A DNA stretch of 21,028 bases from Acholeplasmataceae bacterium UBA2284. Lineage in GTDB: Bacteria; Bacillota_I; Bacilli_A; Acholeplasmatales; Acholeplasmataceae. Location: contig DDWO01000017.1 of NCBI GenBank assembly GCA_002345705.1, forward strand, positions 58,532-79,559, given 5' to 3'. Of the stretch, positions 1 through 6,481 are shown piece after piece (positions within the stretch are counted from its first letter, which is position 1; each line of letters starts with the position of its first letter). The notes below the pieces were generated by a model. That model was given only the letters and a program-made list of their open reading frames with translations, made no database searches and had not been told where the DNA came from. A program made the position numbers and the translations under genes.

Positions 1-543
1 CAAATGATTGCTAAGGGATTAGATTTTCCTAAGGTAACCCTAGTAGGTGTCTTAATGGCAGATTTACTCCTCAAGGTTCCATCCTATAGAGCCTCAGAAA
101 ACTGCTATATGCTACTCGCTCAAGTAACAGGTAGATCAGGCAGATCTCTTCCTGGTGAGGCAATTATTCAAGGCTATAACCTAGATCATTACGCAATCAA
201 AAGTGTGAGTGAAGGATATGATAATTTTTATAGAGAAGCACTATACAATAGAAAATTATCTAGCTACCTTCCATTTAAAAATACCTCACAAATTCTTGTT
301 TCAGGAATGAATTTCCTAAAAACATATCAACATGCCTTTATGCTTAAAAAGATGCTTTCAGGGCAATCTATCGACGTTTTAGGACCTACTCAAGCAATCA
401 TTAAGAAGATTAAGGATCATTACCGTTTTACCCTTACGATTAAATACGAAGACATAAATTATAAAAAGCTTTTTGAATTGATAAAGAGCTTTGATCAAGA
501 CCCATATCAGGTCAGATATTATCCGACCTTAGATATTGTTTAG
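1..543 (+). CDS. priA: Primosomal protein N' (PriA helicase), C-terminal part
   Basis: This is the last 180 codons of PriA; the 5' part lies before the window and the frame is open from base 1 (first codon CAA). PriA is the superfamily 2 DNA helicase that restarts stalled replication forks by loading the primosome. The fragment begins in the helicase C-lobe: the stretch QMIAKGLDFPKVTLVGVL, the RASE segment and the arginine-finger-like QVTGRSGR are characteristic of the family, and GEAIIQGYNLDHYAI leads into the C-terminal domain. The zinc-binding cysteines and Walker A motif would be upstream and cannot be judged. It stops with TAG, and that stop lies inside the ribosome-binding sequence (AGGAGATG) of fmt 11 bases downstream, so the two are very likely co-transcribed. 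The family call is secure. Confidence 0.93.
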   Translation, partial: QMIAKGLDFPKVTLVGVLMADLLLKVPSYRASENCYMLLAQVTGRSGRSLPGEAIIQGYNLDHYAIKSVSEGYDNFYREALYNRKLSSYLPFKNTSQILVSGMNFLKTYQHAFMLKKMLSGQSIDVLGPTQAIIKKIKDHYRFTLTIKYEDINYKKLFELIKSFDQDPYQVRYYPTLDIV

Positions 544-554
544 GAGATGAAAAA

Positions 555-1484
555 ATGAAAGTTATCATGATGGGAACACCAAAATTTGCTGTTCCAATAC
601 TTGAAATGCTTAATAAAAAGCATAAGGTTTTACTCGTGGTTACTCAGCCAGATAAGCCTACAGGAAGAAAAAAAATCTTAACTGAATCTCTAGTCAAAAT
701 CAAGGCGAAGGAATTAGGCATTGAAGTTTTTCAGCCTGAAAAACTTAAAACAAATTACAAACGAATCATTGATTTAAAGCCGGATTATATAATTACTGCA
801 GCCTATGGTCAAATGCTTCCTAAAGAATTACTAGATCAAATACCAGCAATCAATGTGCATGGTTCTATTCTACCTAAATATCGAGGTGGAGCACCAATCC
901 AATATGCTTTATTTGATGGGCTAAAGGAAACTGGTGTAACTGTCATGTATATGGCTTATCAAATGGATAGCGGAGATATAATCAAGCAAGAAGTGGTTCA
1001 AATCTATGAAAATGATAATTATTTAAGCTTGAGTGATCGAATGAGTATCGTTGGTGCTAATTTACTAGATTCTGTTTTAAATGATATATCTCAGGGCATT
1101 AAGCATCGCATTCCACAAAACCCAGATAAAATCTCATTTGCATATACCTTAAAGCGTGAGGATGAGTTTATTTCATTCCATCAAACAACAGATTCTATTA
1201 TCGATAGAATTAAGGGACTTTCGCCTGAACCAGGCGCACACGCAATCTTAAAAAATAGCATCATCAAATTTTATAGAGCTCAAAAAAGTGATATAATAGA
1301 CAGTAAAGCAGTTCCTGGAACTGTGCTCCAATCGAAAAAAAGACTCATTATCAAAACTTTGGACTCTTCGATTGAAATATTAGAAATTCAAGTACCAGGT
1401 AAAAAAATAATGCATATTAAGGATTTTTTAAATGGTCAGACCATCATTTCAGATAATGATGTATTTATAGAAGGGAGCAAATAA
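555..1484 (+). CDS. fmt: Methionyl-tRNA formyltransferase
   Basis: This enzyme formylates the amino group of initiator Met-tRNA using 10-formyl-tetrahydrofolate, giving fMet-tRNA for translation start. Its length of 309 residues is normal. The N-terminal Rossmann formyltransferase domain carries the family signature NVHGSILPKYRGGAPIQ around residues 100-115; by alignment the catalytic triad is N100, H102 and D138 (the latter in MDSGD). The C-terminal part (about 205-309) fits the tRNA-binding OB-like domain. The ATG follows AGGAGATG at a suitable spacing. The priA-fmt order is a common Firmicutes arrangement, and the next gene starts 3 bases after the stop. Nothing looks damaged. Confidence 0.96.
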   Translation: MKVIMMGTPKFAVPILEMLNKKHKVLLVVTQPDKPTGRKKILTESLVKIKAKELGIEVFQPEKLKTNYKRIIDLKPDYIITAAYGQMLPKELLDQIPAINVHGSILPKYRGGAPIQYALFDGLKETGVTVMYMAYQMDSGDIIKQEVVQIYENDNYLSLSDRMSIVGANLLDSVLNDISQGIKHRIPQNPDKISFAYTLKREDEFISFHQTTDSIIDRIKGLSPEPGAHAILKNSIIKFYRAQKSDIIDSKAVPGTVLQSKKRLIIKTLDSSIEILEIQVPGKKIMHIKDFLNGQTIISDNDVFIEGSK

Positions 1485-1486
1485 TC

Positions 1487-2056
1487 ATGTCAGAAAAAAA
1501 GGCTAAGAAACTTATTTATACAAGACAAGAAATGTTCGAGCTCAATAAGAAGTTGTTATTGAAAAGAGGAGTTACCCTAGAGGCAATTGCAGAAATAAGC
1601 TTTAAACAACAAGCAAAATATACAGATAATATTACAAGAGATATTTGTTTAGAATCTGTTGAAAAGATTTTATCACTACGTGATGTTTTCCATCATGTTC
1701 AGCTCGCAGCTGAAATTGATCGACTTGCTGAAGAGGGCATGTTTCAAGGTCCAATCCAAGATATTATTTATGAGGATTTAGGATTATTTGGAATTGATGA
1801 AACCATGGGACTTGATGTATCAGGGTTATATGGCACCATTGGTCAAACAAATTTTGGTGATATCGATGTCAATAAGCATGGTATTGTGAAAAGATTAAAT
1901 GATGCCGGAAAAGAAGATGGCATTTGTCATACATTTTTAGACGATATCGTAGGAGCGATTGCTGCTGCTGCATCGACTAGAGTTGCTCAGGTCATGAGCG
2001 AAGAAACTGCACATGAAGAATCTGGCTTGAAGCGTTTTTCAATATTTGATCTATAA
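1487..2056 (+). CDS. Phosphatidylglycerophosphatase A family protein (YutG-like)
   Basis: The 189-residue protein matches what I know of the PgpA/YutG family: a GVTLEAIAEISFKQQAKY opening near residue 30, the MFQGPIQDIIYEDLGLFGID segment, LYGTIGQTNFGDIDVNKHGIV, and a HTFLDDIVGAIAAAASTRVA tail. Gram-positive members are small proteins assigned to dephosphorylation of phosphatidylglycerol phosphate or related lipid metabolism; the exact substrate of the YutG branch is less certain than for proteobacterial PgpA. No clear membrane helix is seen, unlike enterobacterial PgpA, so it may be soluble or peripheral. The ATG follows AAGGGAG by 9 bases and lies 3 bases after the fmt stop. The family is confident; the activity is an inference. 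Confidence 0.8.
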   Translation: MSEKKAKKLIYTRQEMFELNKKLLLKRGVTLEAIAEISFKQQAKYTDNITRDICLESVEKILSLRDVFHHVQLAAEIDRLAEEGMFQGPIQDIIYEDLGLFGIDETMGLDVSGLYGTIGQTNFGDIDVNKHGIVKRLNDAGKEDGICHTFLDDIVGAIAAAASTRVAQVMSEETAHEESGLKRFSIFDL

Positions 2057-2074
2057 ACAAGAAGAGGGATTATT

Positions 2075-3385
2075 TTGGGGAAATCTAGAAAATATAGCAT
2101 TTGGAATTTAAAAGCACTTGGTAAAGATATATTTGCTAGATTTTTTGGCTTTGAGCAGGGTGTAGATATCACCGATGATGTTGCAGTGCTTTATAGAAGA
2201 AATGTCGTTATTAAAAATATTGTCTTTGTATCCAACTTAATGTATTCGATTATCTTATTTTTATTATCACTTTCTACACAAGGTCAGGTCGCTGACTGGG
2301 TTGTTGCATTTGTTGCGTTCCCACTCACCTATGTCATCAATAAATTCTTAAAAAAGTTAATTAACATGGACCCTCATGATAAGACCAAACAATCTGTAGC
2401 AATGTATGTTGCTGCATTTTATATCTTCTTTTCATCTATCTTAATTTATGCAAGATTATATGAAAAGGAATATTTTGAAACTGCAGCTTATATTTTGATG
2501 TATTATGCAGTTGTTGTTATCTCTTTATACCAAGAGCGTAAGCTATTAAGCTCAAGCTTTCAAGGGTTACTTGCACTGCTTACCGTGATTCATTTTATAT
2601 GGACCTATAGCATTCAAGGACTTGTTGGAGAAGAAACGATTATTCAATTTTTACCAAGATTTGTTAGAATGCCAGAGTTCTCCGATATTTTATTAAGAAC
2701 GTTACTATTTATATTATTCTATTTCGTTGTTTATGCCATCGTATCGATGGGTCAATACATGCAAGAAGAACGTAAGCAGGAGTTAATTAAACGCAGACAG
2801 GTTCAAGGCGATTTTTCACATATCGTTGGTGACCTATTTTCAGTCGTGTTTTCAAGCTCCTATACCTTAATGGATAAAAGACATGCCTATCAGGTTCAGC
2901 AAATGAGTGAGAAGCTTGCTGATTATGTAGGATTATCTATGCAAAAAAAGACTGAAATGAATCAATATGCAATGATTCATTTGCAGTACCAAGAAATTAA
3001 GAACTTGCTCAATGATATGAATTCATTTGATGAAAAATCGTATGACATCTTAAAGGAAAAAACAGAGCTAGGATCTAAAATAGCGAAGCGTATGCAGCTT
3101 GCTCAAAAATGTGAAGATATTGCTAGAGCACATATCGAGGATACTGCAAACGAAAAGTTCCTAAAGGAAATGCTTGTTATTCAGCCTGAGATCGAAGCAC
3201 AAATCATTTTATTAGCAGATCTTTATATCACGATGAGAGGGCCAAAGCCCTATAAGAGACCAATGGCACATAACATTGTCTTAAAATCCTTTCAAAGTGA
3301 GCTATCCAATTATTTCGACTATGATTTAAAGGAAAGATTTCTAAAATTTAATGATGAGTTTGCAGAAATGTATAATAATTTCTAG
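2075..3385 (+). CDS. Six-helix membrane protein with degenerate HD-GYP-like domain
   Basis: I know no named gene for this 436-residue protein. It starts at TTG, preceded by AGAGGGA, 18 bases after the previous stop. Residues 44-224 hold about six hydrophobic segments (roughly 44-67, 73-95, 107-126, 136-152, 162-180, 204-224). The cytoplasmic part (about 250-436) follows the layout of an HD-GYP phosphodiesterase: DKRHAYQVQQMSEKLADYVGLS matches the DxxTxGHSxRVA helix, AMIHLQYQEI the LLHDIGKI helix, KTELG the HPEIG turn, LADLY the ADxFD helix, and KPYKRPM the RPYRxAL loop. The metal ligands are mostly changed: His to Gln at 273, the HD pair to Leu-Gln at 303-304, His to Lys at 329, and the GYP loop is absent. 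It is therefore probably not a cyclic-di-GMP hydrolase and may bind or sense instead. The alignment was made by eye. It appears to be the last gene of the priA-fmt group. Confidence 0.72.
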   Translation: MGKSRKYSIWNLKALGKDIFARFFGFEQGVDITDDVAVLYRRNVVIKNIVFVSNLMYSIILFLLSLSTQGQVADWVVAFVAFPLTYVINKFLKKLINMDPHDKTKQSVAMYVAAFYIFFSSILIYARLYEKEYFETAAYILMYYAVVVISLYQERKLLSSSFQGLLALLTVIHFIWTYSIQGLVGEETIIQFLPRFVRMPEFSDILLRTLLFILFYFVVYAIVSMGQYMQEERKQELIKRRQVQGDFSHIVGDLFSVVFSSSYTLMDKRHAYQVQQMSEKLADYVGLSMQKKTEMNQYAMIHLQYQEIKNLLNDMNSFDEKSYDILKEKTELGSKIAKRMQLAQKCEDIARAHIEDTANEKFLKEMLVIQPEIEAQIILLADLYITMRGPKPYKRPMAHNIVLKSFQSELSNYFDYDLKERFLKFNDEFAEMYNNF

Positions 3386-3411
3386 CAATCCTAAAAACCT
3401 GTTTATATTGC

Positions 3412-3440
3412 TTGACATATTTAAACTATTCATGTATTAT
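3412..3440 (+). promoter_or_regulatory. metK promoter (TTGACA-17-TATTAT)
   Basis: A perfect -35 box TTGACA (3412-3417) is followed after 17 bases by TATTAT (3435-3440). This is the best sigma-A type promoter in the window. Transcription should begin near 3447, so the whole riboswitch is in the leader. Confidence 0.82.
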
Positions 3441-3471
3441 AAATCGGTAATAAAAAAAATAATAAGTATCA

Positions 3472-3565
3472 CTTATTCAGAGCTACGGAGGCCAGTGACC
3501 GACGAAGTAGCAGCAACCTATTGAATTAGGTGCTTCCCACGAGGGGTAAAAGACCCATCAATAAG
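3472..3565 (+). promoter_or_regulatory. SAM-I (S-box) riboswitch aptamer upstream of metK
   Basis: The leader folds as a SAM-I aptamer. P1 pairs CTTATT (3472-3477) with AATAAG (3560-3565). P2 pairs GCTAC (3482-3486) with GTAGC (3507-3511), carrying the conserved GGAGG and the kink-turn-like CGAAG. The invariant GCAACC (3513-3518) leads into P3, ACCTA (3516-3520) with TAGGT (3527-3531), and P4 pairs GGGT (3544-3547) with ACCC (3553-3556). S-adenosylmethionine binding should stabilise P1 and reduce metK expression, a classical feedback loop because MetK makes the ligand. The placement directly before metK supports the call strongly. Confidence 0.93.
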
Positions 3566-3610
3566 GAAAAATACCAATAATGGCGCTTTTCCTTGAGAGA
3601 GCGCTTTTTA
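3563..3610 (+). terminator. Riboswitch expression platform: terminator and antiterminator for metK
   Basis: The terminator stem pairs GCGCTTTT (3583-3590) with GAGAGCGC (3597-3604) around the loop CCTTGA and ends in five T (3605-3609). A competing antiterminator is visible: AAGGAAAA (3563-3570) is exactly complementary to TTTTCCTT (3587-3594). The antiterminator 5' arm shares AAG (3563-3565) with the P1 3' strand of the aptamer. Ligand-bound P1 therefore frees the terminator (OFF), while the ligand-free state allows read-through. Confidence 0.87.
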
Positions 3611-3635
3611 TATGCAAAAAGAAAGGAAATAAAAC

Positions 3636-4784
3636 ATGAGAAAACTATTTAGCAGTGAATCAGTAACAGAAGGACATCCAGACAAAGTCGCAGATTTTAT
3701 CTCTGATTCCATTTTAGATGCAGTTCTTGAACAGGATCCAAATTCAAGAGTTGCTTGTGAAACAGCAGTAACCACAGATTATGCATTACTTTTTGGTGAA
3801 ATCACTACAAATGCAGTCATCAACTTCGAGGAAGTCGTAAGAAATGCAATCCACTTTATTGGCTATAACAAAAAGGAATATGGATATAATGCTGATGACG
3901 TTGTTGTTGATGTTAGAATCAAACCTCAATCTCCAGATATCGCTATGGGTGTTGACGAAAAAGAAAATAAGGAACAAGGTGCTGGTGATCAGGGCTTGAT
4001 GTTTGGCTATGCATGCAATGAAACCATCAATTTAATGCCGCTGCCTATTGATTTATCTCATCGCTTGGCAAAGCGCTTAAGTGAAGTTAGAAAACTAAAC
4101 ATTATTCCAGGACTACGTCCAGATGGAAAAACGCAAGTAACTGTAGAATATGATGAGAATAACTATCCTGTTTCCATTCACACAGTCGTACTATCTACAC
4201 AGCATGATGAAGAATGGGATCAAGAGGATCTTAAAAGGGAAATTCATACACATGTATTAGCTCCTATATTAAAGGGATATGATACAACGAACACAATTTA
4301 TCAAATCAACCCAACTGGAAGATTTGTAATGGGTGGTCCACACGGAGATGCAGGCTTAACAGGTAGAAAAATCATTGTCGATACCTATGGTGGATATGCG
4401 CGTCATGGTGGTGGAGCATTTTCAGGTAAGGATGCATCTAAGGTCGATAGAAGTGCTGCCTATATGGCAAGATATATTGCTAAGAATGTTGTCGGCTCTG
4501 GAGTTGCTGATCAATGTGAAATCCAAATAGCTTATGCAATTGGTGTAGCTGATCCAGTCAGTGTTTCTGTAAACACATTTGGAACAGAAAAAGTAGCTGT
4601 TGAAAAAATCTATGATGCTATTATTCAAAACTTCGATTTAAGACCTTCAGCAATTATCAAAACATTAGAATTAAAGCGTCCTATATTCGCTAAAACGGCA
4701 GCATACGGGCATTTCGGTAGAGAAGAAGACACATTCAGCTGGGAAAAGTTGAATAAGATTGATATTTTTAGAAATCTATTATAA
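3636..4784 (+). CDS. metK: S-adenosylmethionine synthetase
   Basis: MetK makes S-adenosylmethionine from methionine and ATP, releasing phosphate and diphosphate. At 382 residues it has the usual length and the three-fold repeated domain plan. Family motifs are intact: SESVTEGHPDK at residues 7-17, GAGDQGLMFGYA at 115-126 (the ATP/methionine-binding signature), GPHGDAGLTGRK at 234-245, and the loop DTYGGYARHGGGAFSGKD at 249-266. The ATG is preceded by AAAGGA at 8 bases. Expression is controlled by the SAM-I riboswitch directly upstream, so the product's level feeds back on its own synthesis. The next gene starts only 20 bases after the stop with no terminator between, so the two downstream membrane-protein genes probably share this control. 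Confidence 0.98.
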   Translation: MRKLFSSESVTEGHPDKVADFISDSILDAVLEQDPNSRVACETAVTTDYALLFGEITTNAVINFEEVVRNAIHFIGYNKKEYGYNADDVVVDVRIKPQSPDIAMGVDEKENKEQGAGDQGLMFGYACNETINLMPLPIDLSHRLAKRLSEVRKLNIIPGLRPDGKTQVTVEYDENNYPVSIHTVVLSTQHDEEWDQEDLKREIHTHVLAPILKGYDTTNTIYQINPTGRFVMGGPHGDAGLTGRKIIVDTYGGYARHGGGAFSGKDASKVDRSAAYMARYIAKNVVGSGVADQCEIQIAYAIGVADPVSVSVNTFGTEKVAVEKIYDAIIQNFDLRPSAIIKTLELKRPIFAKTAAYGHFGREEDTFSWEKLNKIDIFRNLL

Positions 4785-4804
4785 AATAATCAGTAGGTGA
4801 TTAT

Positions 4805-5707
4805 ATGAGCAATCTAGAAGTTCTAGAACAAAAAAGATTAGACATTTTTAGAAAATACGATAAAGAACAGCGCACTGGCATTATATTAATTGTTATTGCG
4901 TTACTGATTGCTATTGCTGCATTTCTTGCTGAACTTCAAGTTCTCTTTTTTGTGGCGGGGTTGATTGCCTTCATTGCGTTTATTTTCTTTGGAATTGCAC
5001 AAAGGCATGTTCAGACATTTAGAACGCTAATTAAGTCGGAATTAATCTTAACATTATTAAAGGAACAGTTTGAAAATGTGACCTATGATGCAAAAGGATT
5101 TATTCCATCTTCGACTATTGTATCAACTGGTATGGTTAAGAGACCAGACCGCTTCCATGGTGAAGATTATATAAGAGGATCCTACAAGGGTGTTAATTTC
5201 CAGGTTTCTGATGTTGACTTAAAGGAAAGAGTTGAAACCAGAGATTCTAAGGGAAATGTACACGTATCCTATCAAACCTATTTCAAGGGTAGATGGTACA
5301 TCTATCAATTTGAAAGAAGATTTAAGGATGTGTTAAAGATTTGTGAAGGTCGTGGCTATCAGGTCAATACCAAAGGGTTAACAAAAATTGACACCGAAAG
5401 TATTGAGTTTAATAAAAAGTTCGCCATTTATGCTTCAACACAAGAATATGGATTTTATCATATCACCTCTTCAATGATTGAAAAATTGATGGAACTTGAA
5501 AAGCTTCATCGAGGATCTATCTTATATTATTATGCAGGAAATGAATTACACATTGGTGTCAATGACAGAAGAGACTATATGGAATTATCAGTCAAAACAC
5601 CAATTAATGAAGAATCACTCAAAACATTTATGGGTGATATTGATCTAATACCAGCAATCATTAATGAATTGCGATTAGATAGCTCTAAGTTTAAGAACCC
5701 TCTTTAG
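4805..5707 (+). CDS. DUF3137-like membrane protein, partner of LemA
   Basis: The 300-residue product resembles proteins with DUF3137, often encoded next to LemA; no biochemical function is known to me. It has a short charged N-terminus, two adjacent hydrophobic helices (about 25-41 and 46-65) forming a membrane hairpin, and then a soluble domain of about 230 residues. Visible marks are IRGSYKGVNFQVSDVDL around residue 120, RWYIYQFERRFKD around 162, and a C-terminal IGVNDRRDYMEL strand region. The ATG follows AGGTGA by 4 bases. It sits between metK and lemA with short gaps, so it is likely expressed from the riboswitch-controlled promoter. The family call rests on hydrophobicity pattern, size and the LemA neighbour. 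Confidence 0.75.
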   Translation: MSNLEVLEQKRLDIFRKYDKEQRTGIILIVIALLIAIAAFLAELQVLFFVAGLIAFIAFIFFGIAQRHVQTFRTLIKSELILTLLKEQFENVTYDAKGFIPSSTIVSTGMVKRPDRFHGEDYIRGSYKGVNFQVSDVDLKERVETRDSKGNVHVSYQTYFKGRWYIYQFERRFKDVLKICEGRGYQVNTKGLTKIDTESIEFNKKFAIYASTQEYGFYHITSSMIEKLMELEKLHRGSILYYYAGNELHIGVNDRRDYMELSVKTPINEESLKTFMGDIDLIPAIINELRLDSSKFKNPL

Positions 5708-5722
5708 GAAGGAGAGAAAAAA

Positions 5723-6280
5723 ATGACAGGATTATATATTGGTTTAGGTGTAGGTTTATTAGTTATTATTATTTTAGGATGGGTAATCAGCACCATCAAT
5801 TCTTTCAGAAGAATGCTTGTCAAAATCGATGAATCAGAATCAAGCATTGATGTTGCCCTCACTAAGCGTTTTGATTTACTCTCAAAAATGTTTTCTGCTG
5901 TTAAAGGCTACATGAAGCATGAACAGGAAACATTAACTAAAGTTGTTTCAATGAGACAACCTAGTCACGGTGCTCCAATGGCTGAAAAGCAAGAGTTCGC
6001 AAACGAAGTCTCTAGAGGTCTTCAAGCAATTAATGTTGTTGTTGAACAATACCCAGATTTGAAAGCATCTCAAAATGTAGGTAAGCTTCAAGACGCTTCA
6101 GTTGAAGTTGAAGAAAACCTTCAAGCAGCAAGACGTGTCTACAATTCAAACGTATCCTACTACAACCAAAAAGTTGTTGTATTTCCAAGCAATATCATTG
6201 CGAATTGGAAGAAGTTTGAAAAACGTGCATTCTTTGAAGCAGAAGCGATTAAAAGAGAAGACGTTAAATTTGATTTCTAG
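5723..6280 (+). CDS. lemA: LemA family membrane protein
   Basis: A 185-residue LemA protein: one N-terminal membrane helix (about 4-25) followed by a helical bundle outside or along the membrane. The hallmark NSFRRMLVKIDESESSIDVALTKRFDLL follows the helix at about 26-53, and a C-terminal RRVYNSNVSYYNQKVVVFPSNIIA segment at 138-161 is typical. LemA proteins are widespread but their role is unsettled; links to membrane-stress proteins have been proposed. The ATG follows AAGGAGAG by 9 bases. It is the third gene after metK, and a strong terminator starts at its stop codon, closing the unit. Confidence 0.93.
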   Translation: MTGLYIGLGVGLLVIIILGWVISTINSFRRMLVKIDESESSIDVALTKRFDLLSKMFSAVKGYMKHEQETLTKVVSMRQPSHGAPMAEKQEFANEVSRGLQAINVVVEQYPDLKASQNVGKLQDASVEVEENLQAARRVYNSNVSYYNQKVVVFPSNIIANWKKFEKRAFFEAEAIKREDVKFDF

Positions 6281-6281
6281 G

Positions 6282-6307
6282 AAGATGCCATTGGCGTCTT
6301 TTTTTTT
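6282..6307 (+). terminator. Rho-independent terminator after lemA
   Basis: AAGATGCC (6282-6289) pairs with GGCGTCTT (6293-6300) around a three-base loop, and is followed by seven T. This is a compact, strong intrinsic terminator beginning right after the lemA stop. Confidence 0.88.
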
Positions 6308-6343
6308 ACAATACCTTCATAAGGCGATTATAAACAAATTCAT

Positions 6344-6380
6344 GAATGGATGAGTTCAGTCTCTAATCCGTTCTTTTTTT
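6344..6380 (+). terminator. Second terminator-like hairpin between lemA and secA
   Basis: GAATGGAT (6344-6351) pairs with ATCCGTTC (6366-6373) with one G-U pair; GAG and CTC in the 14-base loop can extend the stem. Seven T follow (6374-6380), and another T-run comes after. It is either a backup terminator or the end of a small transcript starting in 6308-6343. I see no convincing gene or promoter in that gap. Confidence 0.68.
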
Positions 6381-6396
6381 ATCTTTTTTTAAATTA

Positions 6397-6405
6397 TGTT
6401 AAAAT
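6397..6405 (+). promoter_or_regulatory. Likely secA promoter, extended -10 (TGTTAAAAT)
   Basis: TG at 6397-6398, one base, then TAAAAT (6400-6405) forms an extended -10 box. No clear -35 box lies 17 bases upstream; the region is T-rich. The leader to secA would be about 70 bases. A second AT-rich candidate (TATAAT, 6452-6457) has a -35-like TTGTAA 20 bases upstream, which is too far to be convincing. Confidence 0.5.
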
Positions 6406-6481
6406 CCCATAAACAGTGAAATCGCTTGTAAAAATACCTGTATTATAGTAATATAATAAAGAACGTAAAGGATGTGTAGCT

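Noticed and set aside
6102..6353. 83-codon plus-strand frame overlapping the end of lemA
   Set aside because: It runs in another frame of lemA and through both the terminator hairpin and the gap; no ribosome-binding site or family likeness.
6426..6457. TTGTAA and TATAAT as the secA promoter
   Set aside because: The spacing of 20 bases is too long; the extended -10 at 6397 is preferred, though neither is proven.
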